A program made the translations under genes and the position numbers. Below the pieces are notes generated by a model that was given only the letters and a program-made list of their open reading frames with translations, was not told the origin of the DNA and did not search any database. From positions 1 through 64,000 of the forward strand of contig NZ_WWCU01000008.1 of the NCBI RefSeq assembly GCF_009857595.1: a stretch of 64,000 bases of DNA. Direction: 5' to 3'. The stretch comes from Pseudoduganella aquatica. Its GTDB lineage: Bacteria; Pseudomonadota; Gammaproteobacteria; Burkholderiales; Burkholderiaceae_D. Positions 55,439 to 64,000 of the stretch are shown piece by piece. Numbering within the stretch: position 1 is the first letter of the stretch; every line of letters starts with the position of its first letter.

Positions 55439-57049
55439 ATGGCAACCGTATCCGAAGTCAAAAGCACCACCCTCTCCGGCCTGAACCACATCGATGCACT
55501 CCTGAATAATTTGCCGAACTGGAATTACCAGACCGCCGGCGGTAACACCCTCTACTACAGTTTTTCCACGGCGGCCGGCCTTGAATCCGGCAACAGCGCC
55601 ATCCTGGGCACGCCGCAGGCCTTCAGCGCCGCGCAGCAGGCGGCCACGCGCGGCGCGCTGGCCTATGTTGCGCAGCTGACCGGCATCCAGTTCGCCGAAA
55701 CCGGCGACGGCAGCGCCGCGCAGATCCACTTTGCCAACGCCAACATCAACGGCGCCAGCACCACCGGCCTGGACAGTTCCCGCTACAGCTATTCCTACAA
55801 CAGCAGCAATGTGGTGACCAAGTTCACCGCCGCGACCTGGGTCTACCTGGACAACGCGGAATGGGCCGGCATGAACGCCAATCTGGCCATCGGCACGCAG
55901 GGCTACGAAACGCTGCTGCATGAACTGGGGCACGCGATGGGGCTGAAGCACTCCTTCGAGGGTACGATCAAGCTGCCCGCCGCGACCGACAGCACGGCCT
56001 ATACGCTGATGTCCTACACCCATGGCGGCGGCGTGCACTCCACCTTCGGCGAGTACGATATCGCCGCGCTGAAATGGCTGTACGGCGGCGACGGGCTGGG
56101 CGGCGCACTGGGCGTGAACTCGGTCGGCGGCGGACGCTACATCACCGGCACCAGCCAGGCCGACACACTGACCGGCACCGCCGCCAACGACATGCTGGAA
56201 GGCGGCGCAGGCAATGACATCCTGAACGGCGGCGCCGGCACCGACACGGCCTTCTACAATGGCGCGCACACGGCCTACACCGTGTCGCAGCTCAGTGCCG
56301 ACAGCTGGCGCGTGAGCGGCGCACAGGGCACGGACACGCTCAGCGGCATCGAGCGGCTGCGCTTCAGCGACGGCGTGTTCGCCATCGCCGCCACGGCGCC
56401 GCAGCCGGACGTCACCGCGCCGGCGCAGCCCACGCTGGTCTTCACCAAGGACGGCTCGGCTGCGGCCAGCGGCAACCATCCCACCTTCAGCGGCGTGGCC
56501 GAAGCGGGGGCAAAAGTGGAGATTTTCAACGGCGCCACCAGCATGGGCGTGGGCACGGCGGCGGCCAACGGCAGCTGGAGCATCACGCCGGTGGCGGTGG
56601 GCAATGGCAGCTATCACGTGACGGCCAAGGCGACCGACGCGGCGGGCAACGTGTCGCTGGCCTCGGCGGCGCAGGACTTTACCGTGCTGAGCGCGCGCAA
56701 CGTCACCGGCACGGCCGGCAACGACACGCTGAATGCGCTAACCGCCAACAACTACATCGACGGCGGCGCCGGCGTCGACACCGTGGTGTACGGCGGTGTG
56801 CGCGCCAACTACACCGTGGGCAAGACCGCCTACGGCTACAAGGTGACCGACGTGGCGGGCACCGGCGGCGGCAGCGACCTGCTGGTGCGTAGCGAGTTCA
56901 TCAAGTTCGCGGACCAGACCATTGCGCTCGACAACAGCGGCATCGTGGTCCAGTCCGCCAGCGCGATGGCGCTCGACCTGGCGCCGCAGCACGAGGTCCA
57001 GCTCATCGGCCGCCACGAGCATGCGGCCGAGCACGCACACTTCGCCTGA
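55439..57049 (+). CDS. Serralysin-like RTX metzincin protease with Ig-like domain
   Basis: A 536-residue protein without a Sec signal. A metzincin catalytic domain (about 20-230) has the zinc motif HELGHAMGLKH (161-171) and Met-turn TLMSYTH (M191). RTX calcium-binding repeats follow (GGAGNDILNGGAGTDT near 257-272), then a bacterial Ig-like domain (about 325-415) and a second RTX-like region (GTAGNDTLN; DGGAGVDTVVY). It should be exported by a type I system, but no ABC exporter genes are in the window. The C-terminus, with several His (GRHEHAAEHAHFA), is unusual for a type I signal. The start follows AGGCACCGCGAC. Confidence 0.88.
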   Translation: MATVSEVKSTTLSGLNHIDALLNNLPNWNYQTAGGNTLYYSFSTAAGLESGNSAILGTPQAFSAAQQAATRGALAYVAQLTGIQFAETGDGSAAQIHFANANINGASTTGLDSSRYSYSYNSSNVVTKFTAATWVYLDNAEWAGMNANLAIGTQGYETLLHELGHAMGLKHSFEGTIKLPAATDSTAYTLMSYTHGGGVHSTFGEYDIAALKWLYGGDGLGGALGVNSVGGGRYITGTSQADTLTGTAANDMLEGGAGNDILNGGAGTDTAFYNGAHTAYTVSQLSADSWRVSGAQGTDTLSGIERLRFSDGVFAIAATAPQPDVTAPAQPTLVFTKDGSAAASGNHPTFSGVAEAGAKVEIFNGATSMGVGTAAANGSWSITPVAVGNGSYHVTAKATDAAGNVSLASAAQDFTVLSARNVTGTAGNDTLNALTANNYIDGGAGVDTVVYGGVRANYTVGKTAYGYKVTDVAGTGGGSDLLVRSEFIKFADQTIALDNSGIVVQSASAMALDLAPQHEVQLIGRHEHAAEHAHFA

Positions 57050-57067
57050 ACCCGGGCCTGTGCCTGC

Positions 57068-58081
57068 TTAGGCGCCGTAAGGCAGCGGTGCGTTGTCGGC
57101 CACCAGTTTTTCGGCGCGCAGCGCGTGCCAGAATTCGGCGGGGATCTTCTCCGCCATCGCTGCAGCGTCTTCCGCGATGCGCTCCGGACGGCTGGCGCCT
57201 GGGATCACCGCCGCCACGGCCGGATTGGCCAGCGCGAACTGCAGCGCCGCCGCCTTGATGCTCACACCGTGGCGCTGCGCCAGTGCTTTCAGGCGCGCCA
57301 CCTTGGCCAGAATGTCAGGCGAGGCTTGCTGGTACTCGAAGTTCTGGCCGCCGGCCAGCACGCCCGAGCTGTAAGGGCCGCCCACCACGATCTCGGCGCC
57401 GTGCTCCAGCGAGAGCGGCATCACGCGCTGCAAGGCGCTGGCGTGGTCCAGCAGGGTGTAGCGGCCAGCCAGCAGGAAGCCGTCCGGCTTGGGTTCGTCC
57501 AGCGCCAGCGTCAGCTCGATAGGCTCGACGCGGTTCACGCCCAGGCCCCAGGCCTTGATCACGCCTTCCTCCTTCAGGCGGGCCAGCGTGCGGAATGCGC
57601 CGGTGCGCGCGCTTTCGAAGTAAGACAGCCACTCGTCGCCAAAGAAGTCCTGCGCCACGTCGTGCACCCAGACGATGTCCAGGCGGTCCGTCTTCAGGCG
57701 CTTCAGGCTGCCTTCGATGGAGCGCAGGGTGGCGTCGGCCGAGTAGTCGTTGACGATCTTGTTGCGGTTGCCATGCTCGAACAGGCCGCCCTTCTCGCCC
57801 ATGCTGCGCTGGGATGGATCTTCCAGCTCGTCCAGGATCAAACGGCCCACCTTGGTGCTCACCACGTAGTCGTCGCGCTTGCGCTTGCTCAGCGCTTCGC
57901 CCAGGCGGATTTCGGCCAGGCCAGCGCCGTACAGCGGCGCCGCGTCGAAGAAGCGCACGCCGTGGTCCCAGGCTGCGTCCACGGTCGCCAGCGCTTCGGC
58001 TTCCGGAATGTTGCGGAACATATTACCCAGAGGAGCGGTGCCGAAACCCAGTTGGCCTGGCAGTTTATCTTTGAGACTCAT
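57068..58081 (-). CDS. Aldo/keto reductase (D-threo-aldose dehydrogenase-like)
   Basis: A 337-residue NAD(P)-dependent TIM-barrel oxidoreductase. Catalytic residues are D46 and Y51 in FFDAAPLYGAGLAE, K77 in VVSTKVGR and the His in DIVWVHDV. The sequence resembles the branch including D-threo-aldose 1-dehydrogenase and pyridoxal 4-dehydrogenase. It is divergent from the LysR gene at 58180, which probably controls it. The 98-base gap has a weak inverted repeat (AAGTT 58125-58129; AACTT 58156-58160). The substrate is not established. Confidence 0.9.
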   Translation of the reverse strand: MSLKDKLPGQLGFGTAPLGNMFRNIPEAEALATVDAAWDHGVRFFDAAPLYGAGLAEIRLGEALSKRKRDDYVVSTKVGRLILDELEDPSQRSMGEKGGLFEHGNRNKIVNDYSADATLRSIEGSLKRLKTDRLDIVWVHDVAQDFFGDEWLSYFESARTGAFRTLARLKEEGVIKAWGLGVNRVEPIELTLALDEPKPDGFLLAGRYTLLDHASALQRVMPLSLEHGAEIVVGGPYSSGVLAGGQNFEYQQASPDILAKVARLKALAQRHGVSIKAAALQFALANPAVAAVIPGASRPERIAEDAAAMAEKIPAEFWHALRAEKLVADNAPLPYGA

Positions 58082-58179
58082 TGCATTTCCTTTCGAGAAG
58101 TTAGTGATGAAATCTTAGCTTGCCAAGTTAATGCAGTCCAAGACATAATTTGCACAACTTAAGTCTCAACAGGTCTTAT

Positions 58180-59076
58180 ATGCTGGACATACGCCAACTC
58201 AACTATTTCGTCGCCGTGGCCGAAGAGGAACACGTGGGGCGCGCAGCAGAACGCTTGCACATTTCGCAATCCCCGCTCAGCAGGCAGATTGCCCAGCTGG
58301 AGGAAAGGCTGGGATTAACACTATTCGAACGCAGCCAGCAGCGCATCCGTCTTACGGCGGATGGCAAAACCTTTCTGGCCGAAACGCGGGCTTTTCTGAC
58401 GCACGGACAGCGGCTGGAGTCGCTCGGGCGCAGGCTGGGCCAGGGCGACGAGGGCGGGCTGTGCATAGGCTATGTGGAAAACGCCATGCATTCCGGCGTG
58501 CTGCCGGCCGCCCTGCGCGCCATCCGCAGCACGCGGCCGGCGGTGCATGTGGCGCTGTACAACCAGCAGTCGTCCGACCAGCTGGAAGGCCTGCGCCAGC
58601 GCAGCCTGGACGTGGCCCTGGTCTGCGCGCCGCCGGCGGCGGACGACGAGGAACTGGACCGGCTGCAAGTGGTGAGCGATCCCATGCTGCTGGCCCTGCC
58701 CGCCGGCCATCCGCTCGCGCAGGCGGACGCCCTGGCGCGGCCGCTGGCGGTGGAAGAGCTGCGCAACCAGGAGTGGATCGCCATCCACCACAAGGACGGC
58801 GCTTTCGAGCACGACCACCTGACCGTCACCTGCGCCAAGGCAGGCTTTACGCCGGACGTGCGCATGCGCGCGCCCGAGCCGATGACGGCGCTGGGCCTGG
58901 TGGCGGCCGGCCTGGGCATCGCCATGATCCAGCAAAGCCTGCGCCACCAGACCCCGCCCGGCGTAGTGCTGCGCGAAGCGCCCTGGTTCGACTACCGCAC
59001 CCCGCTGTGGGTGGTGTGGCACCGCGTTACGCTGCGGCCGCTGGTGGATATCTTCCGGAAAATACTGGTGGACTAA
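58180..59076 (+). CDS. LysR-family transcriptional regulator
   Basis: A 298-residue LysR protein. The helix-turn-helix EEEHVGRAAERLHISQSPLSRQIAQLEERLG (split over about residues 15-45) is of the BenM/CatM-like subgroup, and an effector domain begins near residue 90. I chose the ATG at 58180 (AGG six bases before) over an upstream TTG at 58150, because the family starts with MxxRQLxYF. It is divergent from the aldo/keto reductase gene, its probable target. Confidence 0.92.
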   Translation: MLDIRQLNYFVAVAEEEHVGRAAERLHISQSPLSRQIAQLEERLGLTLFERSQQRIRLTADGKTFLAETRAFLTHGQRLESLGRRLGQGDEGGLCIGYVENAMHSGVLPAALRAIRSTRPAVHVALYNQQSSDQLEGLRQRSLDVALVCAPPAADDEELDRLQVVSDPMLLALPAGHPLAQADALARPLAVEELRNQEWIAIHHKDGAFEHDHLTVTCAKAGFTPDVRMRAPEPMTALGLVAAGLGIAMIQQSLRHQTPPGVVLREAPWFDYRTPLWVVWHRVTLRPLVDIFRKILVD

Positions 59077-59091
59077 GCCTTCCGCGCCGGC

Positions 59092-59529
59092 TTACGGCAG
59101 AAACTGTTCGTCGCGCAGCTGCGCCATGCTCCAGGGGCAGCGCTCGGGCAGGATAGCCGGGTCCAGGCCGGTTTCGCGCGCGGTGCGGTCGACAGCGTCG
59201 TCCCAGTTTTCCTCCAGCCACTCGGGATCGTCCAGCAGGTGGCGCAGGCTGGGCGTGCGCTTGAGAATGCGCTCAATCGCGCGGCGCTGAACGCGGATGG
59301 TATTGCGCCAGCTGGCGCTGCACCGTTCGGGCTGGTACTGCCACTTGAGCAAATGATGCTGCAGCACGACGAAGCGGCTGGAGATGCCGCGCCGTTCGCT
59401 CAGGCTCAGGCCTATCAATTCCTCGGCAATCTGCTCGGCGTCGATCAGCCCCAGCTGGCCCGCGCGCAGCAGTTGCGCCTGCTCAAGCGCCCATGCGGCA
59501 ATGTCTTCTTCGTAAGCCGTGGTGTCCAT
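59092..59529 (-). CDS. DUF29-family protein
   Basis: A 145-residue soluble, mostly helical protein of the DUF29 family. The pattern YEEDIAAWALEQAQLLRAG, AEELIGLSLSERRGI and LLKWQYQPERCSASWRNTI is typical. The function of the family is unknown. GGAGG lies five bases before the ATG at 59529; longer in-frame starts lack such a site. It is divergent from the cytochrome-sorbosone dehydrogenase gene. Confidence 0.88.
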   Translation of the reverse strand: MDTTAYEEDIAAWALEQAQLLRAGQLGLIDAEQIAEELIGLSLSERRGISSRFVVLQHHLLKWQYQPERCSASWRNTIRVQRRAIERILKRTPSLRHLLDDPEWLEENWDDAVDRTARETGLDPAILPERCPWSMAQLRDEQFLP

Positions 59530-59636
59530 AGCGTCCTCCCGTATCGGTGGGACAGCCGCGCGGCGAAAAAGTTCCCTGCGGCGGCGGCTGGATGGCGGTA
59601 AGATGCGCGCATCCCAACAACAACATTCCACTTGCC

Positions 59637-61079
59637 ATGAACAAGTCCCTACGAGTACGCCTTGCCGCGCTGTTGTGCCTGTCCGCGCTGGCGCCGCTTG
59701 CCGCGCACGCCGCCATCAGCGCCGGCGAAAAACTGTACCAGGCGCATTGCGCCGCCTGCCACGGCGTGAAACTGGAAGGCGCCACCGGCCCCAGCCTGAT
59801 CGACCAGGTATGGCTGCACGGCGCGCCGACCAAGGCCAACCTCATCACCGTCATCAGCAAGGGCGTGGCCGACAAGGGCATGCCGCCCTGGTCGCCCACG
59901 CTGAACGCGACGCAGATCGCGCAACTGGCCGACTACGTGGCGCTGTCGGCACGCACCGGCGGCAAGACGGCCGCTGCCGCCGCGCCTGCGGCAACTGCCG
60001 CCGCTGCTGCGCCCGCAGCCCCGTCCGACAAAACCGCCGCCATCCTGAGCGGGCTGAAGCTGCCGAAAGGCTTCCGCATCGCCGTCTACGCCGACAAGGT
60101 GGAAACCGCGCGCTCGATGGCCGTATCCGGCAGCGGCGTGGTCTACGTGGGCTCGCGCAAGGCGGGCAAGGTGTACGCGCTGGTGGACGAGAACAAGGAC
60201 GGCGTGGCCGAAAAAGTGATCACCATCGCCGAAGGCCTGCAAAACCCGATCGGCGTGACGCTGCTCAACGGCGCGCTGTACGTGGCTGAAATCTCGCGCA
60301 TTATCCGCTTCGACAATATCGACGCCACCTATGCCGCCAAACCGGCCTACAAGGTGGTGAAGGACGACCTGCCGAAGGAAACCTGGCACGGCGAGAAATT
60401 CATCAAGGCCGGTCCGGACGGCAAGATCTACGTGCCGATAGGCGCGCCGTGCAACACCTGCAACAAGGAAGACCAGCCCTATTCCAAACTCTGGCGCATG
60501 AATGCGGACGGCAGCAATTTCGAGGAATACGCGCGCGGCATCCGCAACACGGTGGGCTTCGCCTGGCACCCGGTCACCAAGGAAATGTGGTTCACCGATA
60601 ACGGTCCGGACATGATGGGCGACAACTCGCCGTCGTGCGAACTGAACGTGGCGCCGAAAGCCGGCCTGCATTTCGGCTTCCCTTACTGCCACGGCGGCGT
60701 GCTGCCCGATCCAGAGTTCGGCAAGCTGCAGTCCTGCGAGCAGTTCGTGGCGCCGGTGGCCAAGCTGGGCCCGCACGTGGCGCCGCTGGGCCTGGGCTTC
60801 TACACCGGCACCCAGTTCCCGGCGCAGTACCGCAACAACCTGTTCATCGCCGAACATGGCTCGTGGAACCGCGAGAACAAGATAGGCTACAAGGTCAGCC
60901 TGGTGACGCTGTACAACAGCAAAGTGGTGAGCATCACCACCTTTATCGACGGCTTCCTGCGCGACGGCGACGAAGTGGTGGGCCGCCCGGTCGATATCGC
61001 CGTGCTGGCGGACGGCTCCATGCTGGTGTCCGACGACCACGGCGGCCGCGTCTACCGCGTCACCTACGCCGGGAAATAA
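59637..61079 (+). CDS. Cytochrome c fused to sorbosone dehydrogenase-like beta propeller
   Basis: A 480-residue exported protein. A signal peptide (about 1-25) leads to a cytochrome c domain with heme motif CAACH (38-42) and likely Met ligand in GMPPWSP, an Ala-rich linker (about 106-137), and a six-bladed propeller of the PQQ-type L-sorbosone/glucose dehydrogenase family (GLKLPKGFRIAVYADKVETA; EGLQNPIGVTLL; HGSWNRENKIGYKV). Electrons from sugar or aldehyde oxidation could flow directly to its own heme. No Shine-Dalgarno is obvious at 59637. Its stop abuts the stop of the convergent cytochrome c gene. Confidence 0.88.
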   Translation: MNKSLRVRLAALLCLSALAPLAAHAAISAGEKLYQAHCAACHGVKLEGATGPSLIDQVWLHGAPTKANLITVISKGVADKGMPPWSPTLNATQIAQLADYVALSARTGGKTAAAAAPAATAAAAAPAAPSDKTAAILSGLKLPKGFRIAVYADKVETARSMAVSGSGVVYVGSRKAGKVYALVDENKDGVAEKVITIAEGLQNPIGVTLLNGALYVAEISRIIRFDNIDATYAAKPAYKVVKDDLPKETWHGEKFIKAGPDGKIYVPIGAPCNTCNKEDQPYSKLWRMNADGSNFEEYARGIRNTVGFAWHPVTKEMWFTDNGPDMMGDNSPSCELNVAPKAGLHFGFPYCHGGVLPDPEFGKLQSCEQFVAPVAKLGPHVAPLGLGFYTGTQFPAQYRNNLFIAEHGSWNRENKIGYKVSLVTLYNSKVVSITTFIDGFLRDGDEVVGRPVDIAVLADGSMLVSDDHGGRVYRVTYAGK

Positions 61080-61439
61080 TCACCGCACCGTGCGCAGATA
61101 CGCCAGCAGGTTGGCGATCTGCTGCTCGTCCCCGATACCCCAGAAGCGCATCTGGTTATCGGGGACCACCTTCTTGGGCGACTTCAGGAAAGCCGCCAGC
61201 GTCTGCTCCGTCCACACGATGCCGGAGCGCTTCATGGCCGGCGAATAGCTGAAATCCGTAGTCGATCCCGCCTTGCGGCCCACGATGCCATTCAGCTGCG
61301 GCCCAAACGCCCCGCGCGCCGACGGCCCCACCTGGTGGCAGGACGCGCAGCGCATAAACGCCCGCTTCCCCGCCGCCGCATCTCCCTCCGCCCCCATCGC
61401 CAGCGCGGGCAGCATCAGCAATATCAATACTCGCAGCAT
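61080..61439 (-). CDS. Class I cytochrome c
   Basis: A 119-residue periplasmic cytochrome with a signal peptide (about 1-17), heme motif CASCH (residues 31-35) and axial Met in VPDNQMRFWG. The layout (GAFGPQLNGIVGRKAGS; YSPAMKRSGIVWTEQTL) is that of mitochondrial-type cytochrome c. The ATG at 61439 has AAGG upstream; a GTG lies one codon earlier. It converges on the cytochrome c-sorbosone dehydrogenase gene with no bases between the stops, and could be its electron acceptor. Confidence 0.92.
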   Translation of the reverse strand: MLRVLILLMLPALAMGAEGDAAAGKRAFMRCASCHQVGPSARGAFGPQLNGIVGRKAGSTTDFSYSPAMKRSGIVWTEQTLAAFLKSPKKVVPDNQMRFWGIGDEQQIANLLAYLRTVR

Positions 61440-61442
61440 CAC

Positions 61443-61684
61443 GAACCTTCCACTTCCGTCAGTTCCAGCAGTCTAGCACTCCGTCCCAAATCTCATACGC
61501 AGGCAGCAAAAGCCGTCCAAATACCAGGACAACAAAATTGCCACATGGCATATCACCGCAAAACCCCATCTTATAAATCAATAACTTAGCGTTATCGCCT
61601 CCTAAAAAAACGGCGGGCATACGGCTTGCTATTGAGGCTGGACCCCGCCTACCGCGCGGGGATCTGACTACAACGGAGACCGGT
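61443..61684. other. Intergenic region upstream of symporter
   Basis: 242 bases, A/T-rich in the middle. A hairpin CCCCGC-CTACCGC-GCGGGG (61643-61661) lies in the likely leader of the symporter mRNA, just before the ribosome site CGGAGA. No gene or clear promoter boxes are visible. Confidence 0.35.
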
Positions 61685-62959
61685 ATGCAAAAGAAGCGCC
61701 CCCTCACCCTCTATATCCTGGTTGCGATGCTGCTCGGCATTGCCGTCGGCTACGCCTGCCACACGGTGTTCCCCGACAAGAAACTCACCGCCGATATTTC
61801 CTCCCACATCTCGCTGGTGACCGACATCTTCCTGCGCCTGATCAAGATGATCATCGCGCTGCTGGTGTTTTCCACCCTCACGGTGGGCATCGCCAACCTG
61901 AGCGACGGCAAGGCCGCCGGCCGCATCGGCGCCAAGGCCTTTGCCTGGTTTATCGCCGCCTCCATGGTCTCGCTCGCGCTCGGCATGCTGCTGTCGAACC
62001 TGATGCAGCTCGGCACCAACCTGGGCCTGCCGCTGCCCGCCATCGACGCCAGCACCGGCCTGAAAACCTCGGCCTTCACCTTGAAGGACTTCATCAGCCA
62101 CGTCGTGCCCAAGTCGCCCATCGAAGCGATGGCCAACAACGAGATCCTGCAGGTGCTGGTGTTCTCCATCTTCTTCGGCTCCGCACTGGGTGCGCTTGGC
62201 GAGTCCGGCAAGCGCCTGCTGGGCGTGGTCGACGAGCTGGCCCAGGTGATGCTGCGCATTACCGGCGCCATCATGAACATGGCGCCGCTGGCCGTGTTCG
62301 CCGCCATGGCCTCGGTGGTCACCACCAACGGCCTCGGCATCCTGGCCACGTTCGCCAAATTCATGGGCGGCTTCTACCTGGGCCTATTCTGCCTGTGGGC
62401 CTTGCTGATCGCGGCCGGTTTCGCCGTGCTGGGGCCGCGCGTGCTGCGCCTGGTCGGCCTGATCCGCGAGCCCTTCCTGCTGGCCTTCTCCACCGCCAGC
62501 TCCGAGGCGGCCTACCCGAAACTGCTGGTGGCGCTGGATAAATTCGGCGTGCAGCGCCGCATCTCCAGCTTCGTGCTGCCGATGGGCTACTCCTTCAATC
62601 TGGACGGCTCGATGATGTACTGCACCTTCGCCGTGCTGTTCATCGCCCAGGCCTACGGCATCGACCTGTCGCTCGGCACCCAGATCACCATGCTGCTGCT
62701 GTTGATGCTGACCTCGAAAGGCATGGCCGGCGTGCCGCGCGCTTCGCTGGTGGTGATCGCCGCCACGCTGACCCAGTTCCACATTCCCGAGGCCGGCTTG
62801 CTGCTGCTGATGGGCGTGGACCAGTTCCTCGACATGGGCCGCTCGGCCACCAACGCGGTGGGCAACGCCATCGCCACCGCCGTGGTCGCCAAGTGGGAAG
62901 GCGCGCTGGGCGAGGAAGAAGAACAAAACGGCGAACACGCTTACGCGCGCGCCGCATAA
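61685..62959 (+). CDS. Dicarboxylate/amino acid:cation symporter (DctA/GltP family)
   Basis: A 424-residue inner-membrane carrier of the DAACS family. Eight transmembrane helices and two re-entrant loops are expected. The serine-rich motif LLAFSTASSEAAYP, the segment MGYSFNLDGSMMYCTFAVLF and the C-terminal GVDQFLDMGRSATNAVGNAIA are conserved substrate- and cation-binding regions. Members take up C4-dicarboxylates, glutamate or aspartate with protons or sodium. A porin gene follows after 23 bases, so the pair may form an uptake operon. Confidence 0.92.
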   Translation: MQKKRPLTLYILVAMLLGIAVGYACHTVFPDKKLTADISSHISLVTDIFLRLIKMIIALLVFSTLTVGIANLSDGKAAGRIGAKAFAWFIAASMVSLALGMLLSNLMQLGTNLGLPLPAIDASTGLKTSAFTLKDFISHVVPKSPIEAMANNEILQVLVFSIFFGSALGALGESGKRLLGVVDELAQVMLRITGAIMNMAPLAVFAAMASVVTTNGLGILATFAKFMGGFYLGLFCLWALLIAAGFAVLGPRVLRLVGLIREPFLLAFSTASSEAAYPKLLVALDKFGVQRRISSFVLPMGYSFNLDGSMMYCTFAVLFIAQAYGIDLSLGTQITMLLLLMLTSKGMAGVPRASLVVIAATLTQFHIPEAGLLLLMGVDQFLDMGRSATNAVGNAIATAVVAKWEGALGEEEEQNGEHAYARAA

Positions 62960-62982
62960 AAATAAATACACAAGGAGACCTG

Positions 62983-64000
62983 ATGAAATACGCAATAACC
63001 CCTTTGCTGGCGCTGGCCTGCTGCGCCGCGCAAGCGCAGTCCGCCGTGAAAATCTACGGCGTGGCGGACGCCGGCCTGGTGTTCGAACGCGGCGGCCCCG
63101 CCGGCGGCACCAGCTATGTAAGCAGCGGCGTGGCCTCCGGCTCGCGCCTCGGCTTCAAGGGCACGGAAGACCTGGGCGGCGGCATGTCGGCCGGCTTCGT
63201 GCTCGAAAGCGGCATCAGCATCGACAGCGGCGCCTCCGGCCAGGGCGGGCTGACCTTCGGGCGCCAGTCCTTCGTGTCGCTGGGCGGCGCGCTCGGCACG
63301 CTGAGCGCGGGCCGCCAATACTCGCCCTACTTCAAAGCCCTGCGCGACATTGCCGATCCCTTCAGCGACGGCCTGGCCGGCCAGGCCGCCAACCTGATGG
63401 CGCCCAACCGCCGCATGGACAACTCGCTGGTCTACGCCTCGCCCAAGCTGGCGGGCTGGTCCACCGACCTGGCCTACAGCGCAGGCGAAGTGGCGGGCGA
63501 CAGCACCCGCAAGCGCGCGCTGAGCGGCGCCGTCAATTTCGCGGCGGGGCCGCTGGCGCTGGTGCTGTCGCACTACCGCCGCGAGGACGCCGCCGCCAGT
63601 CTGCACGCGCGCAACAGCCTGCTGGCCGCGCGCTACACGCTGGGCGCCTACCAGCTGCACGCCGCCTACGCCGTCAACCGCGGCATGGGCACCGTGGGCG
63701 GCGGCGGTACGCTGGCCTTCACGGCGGGCGGAACCGGTGCTGCCGTCGGCACGCTGGCGGCCGGAGGCGCCATCGCCAGCGGCCCTGTGGGCGCGCCGGG
63801 CGCGGCCAGCCGCGACATCGTGCTGGGCCTGTGCGCCACCTTCGGCCCGCACCGCTACGCCGCGTCGGTGGTGCAGCACCTGGACCGCAGCCCGGCCAAC
63901 AAGGACGCGCGCCAGTTCGGCGTGGGCTATCTGTACGGCCTGTCCAAGCGCACCGACCTGTACGCCGCATACGGCCGGGTCAGCAACAGCAACGGCGCCA
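62983..64000 (+). CDS. Trimeric Gram-negative porin (3' partial)
   Basis: The first 339 residues of a general porin; the frame stays open to the window edge. A signal peptide (about 1-19, CCAAQAQ) is followed by SAVKIYGVADAGLVFERGG, typical of burkholderial porins, then GSRLGFKGTEDLGGGMSAGFVLESG and FGRQSFVSLGGALGTLSAGRQY. It is an outer-membrane diffusion channel. AAGGAGA precedes the ATG. It lies in the same direction as the symporter gene with a 23-base gap. Confidence 0.92.
   Translation, partial: MKYAITPLLALACCAAQAQSAVKIYGVADAGLVFERGGPAGGTSYVSSGVASGSRLGFKGTEDLGGGMSAGFVLESGISIDSGASGQGGLTFGRQSFVSLGGALGTLSAGRQYSPYFKALRDIADPFSDGLAGQAANLMAPNRRMDNSLVYASPKLAGWSTDLAYSAGEVAGDSTRKRALSGAVNFAAGPLALVLSHYRREDAAASLHARNSLLAARYTLGAYQLHAAYAVNRGMGTVGGGGTLAFTAGGTGAAVGTLAAGGAIASGPVGAPGAASRDIVLGLCATFGPHRYAASVVQHLDRSPANKDARQFGVGYLYGLSKRTDLYAAYGRVSNSNGA

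Overview
The window is high-GC DNA from a Gram-negative betaproteobacterium, most likely Oxalobacteraceae (Massilia/Duganella/Janthinobacterium group). The reasons are the block tpiA-secG-tRNA-Leu-nuoA-to-N-DUF2818-NUDIX, which is a Burkholderiales arrangement, a PEP-CTERM exported protein, LamB-type and classical trimeric porins, and the protein sequences themselves. The window is mostly core chromosome with small accessory insertions. There is no prophage, intact insertion sequence or CRISPR array. Taxonomy is inferred from memory of families, not from a search.

Layout. 1-2282: a BlaR1-like sensor (5' end outside the window) and a coupled pair of small genes (cysteine-free glutaredoxin fold, PPC/DUF296 protein). 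2366-4576: an MFS exporter with its divergent LysR regulator. 4608-6809: a fused double PEP-CTERM protein. 7004-10130: an HDOD gene overlapping a PAS-PAS-GGDEF-EAL gene (cyclic-di-GMP). 10246-12018: LysR and pirin, divergent. 12155-15240: ribA, then an exported trypsin-like protease translationally coupled to an FHA membrane protein. 15303-18936: VOC protein, small conserved protein, BrnT toxin remnant, ispF-ispD, a periplasmic HExxH protein and a NUDIX hydrolase. 18973-33891: the complete 14-gene respiratory complex I operon (minus strand) with DUF2818 at its end. 34080-36619: tRNA-Leu(GAG), secG, tpiA and a quinone oxidoreductase.

36728-42549 is an iron-uptake cassette: candidate Fur site and promoter, TonB-dependent siderophore receptor, FMN alpha-hydroxyacid oxidase, PiuC hydroxylase, PepSY protein, cytochrome b561, and a convergent Sel1-repeat protein. 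42617-48026 runs on the minus strand: a GIN-domain protein, then an operon of sugar-binding protein, response regulator, histidine kinase and zinc-ribbon membrane protein. Facing it, 48369-54061 is a sugar uptake operon (LamB porin, gtsABCD-like ABC transporter) closed by a strong terminator. A chemoreceptor pseudogene (54151-55342) follows, then an RTX-type metzincin protease, an aldo/keto reductase with a divergent LysR gene, a DUF29 gene, a cytochrome c-sorbosone dehydrogenase fusion, a cytochrome c, a dicarboxylate-type symporter and a porin that runs off the right edge.

How parts fit together. The porin and ABC transporter bring sugar across both membranes, and the facing binding protein plus two-component system probably sense it. 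The receptor, PiuC, PepSY and b561 genes look like an iron-siderophore import and reduction set. A family of palindromic repeats (GGCGGGTTA...TAACCCGCC) occurs at three places. Two of these lie just after the highly demanded first genes of operons (TonB receptor; sugar-binding protein), which suggests a role in setting unequal expression. The most unusual items are the BlaR1-like sensor lacking the catalytic lysine (STFN instead of STFK), the fused PEP-CTERM tandem, the protease-FHA pair, the iron cassette with an embedded hydroxyacid oxidase, and the repeat pairs inside operons.
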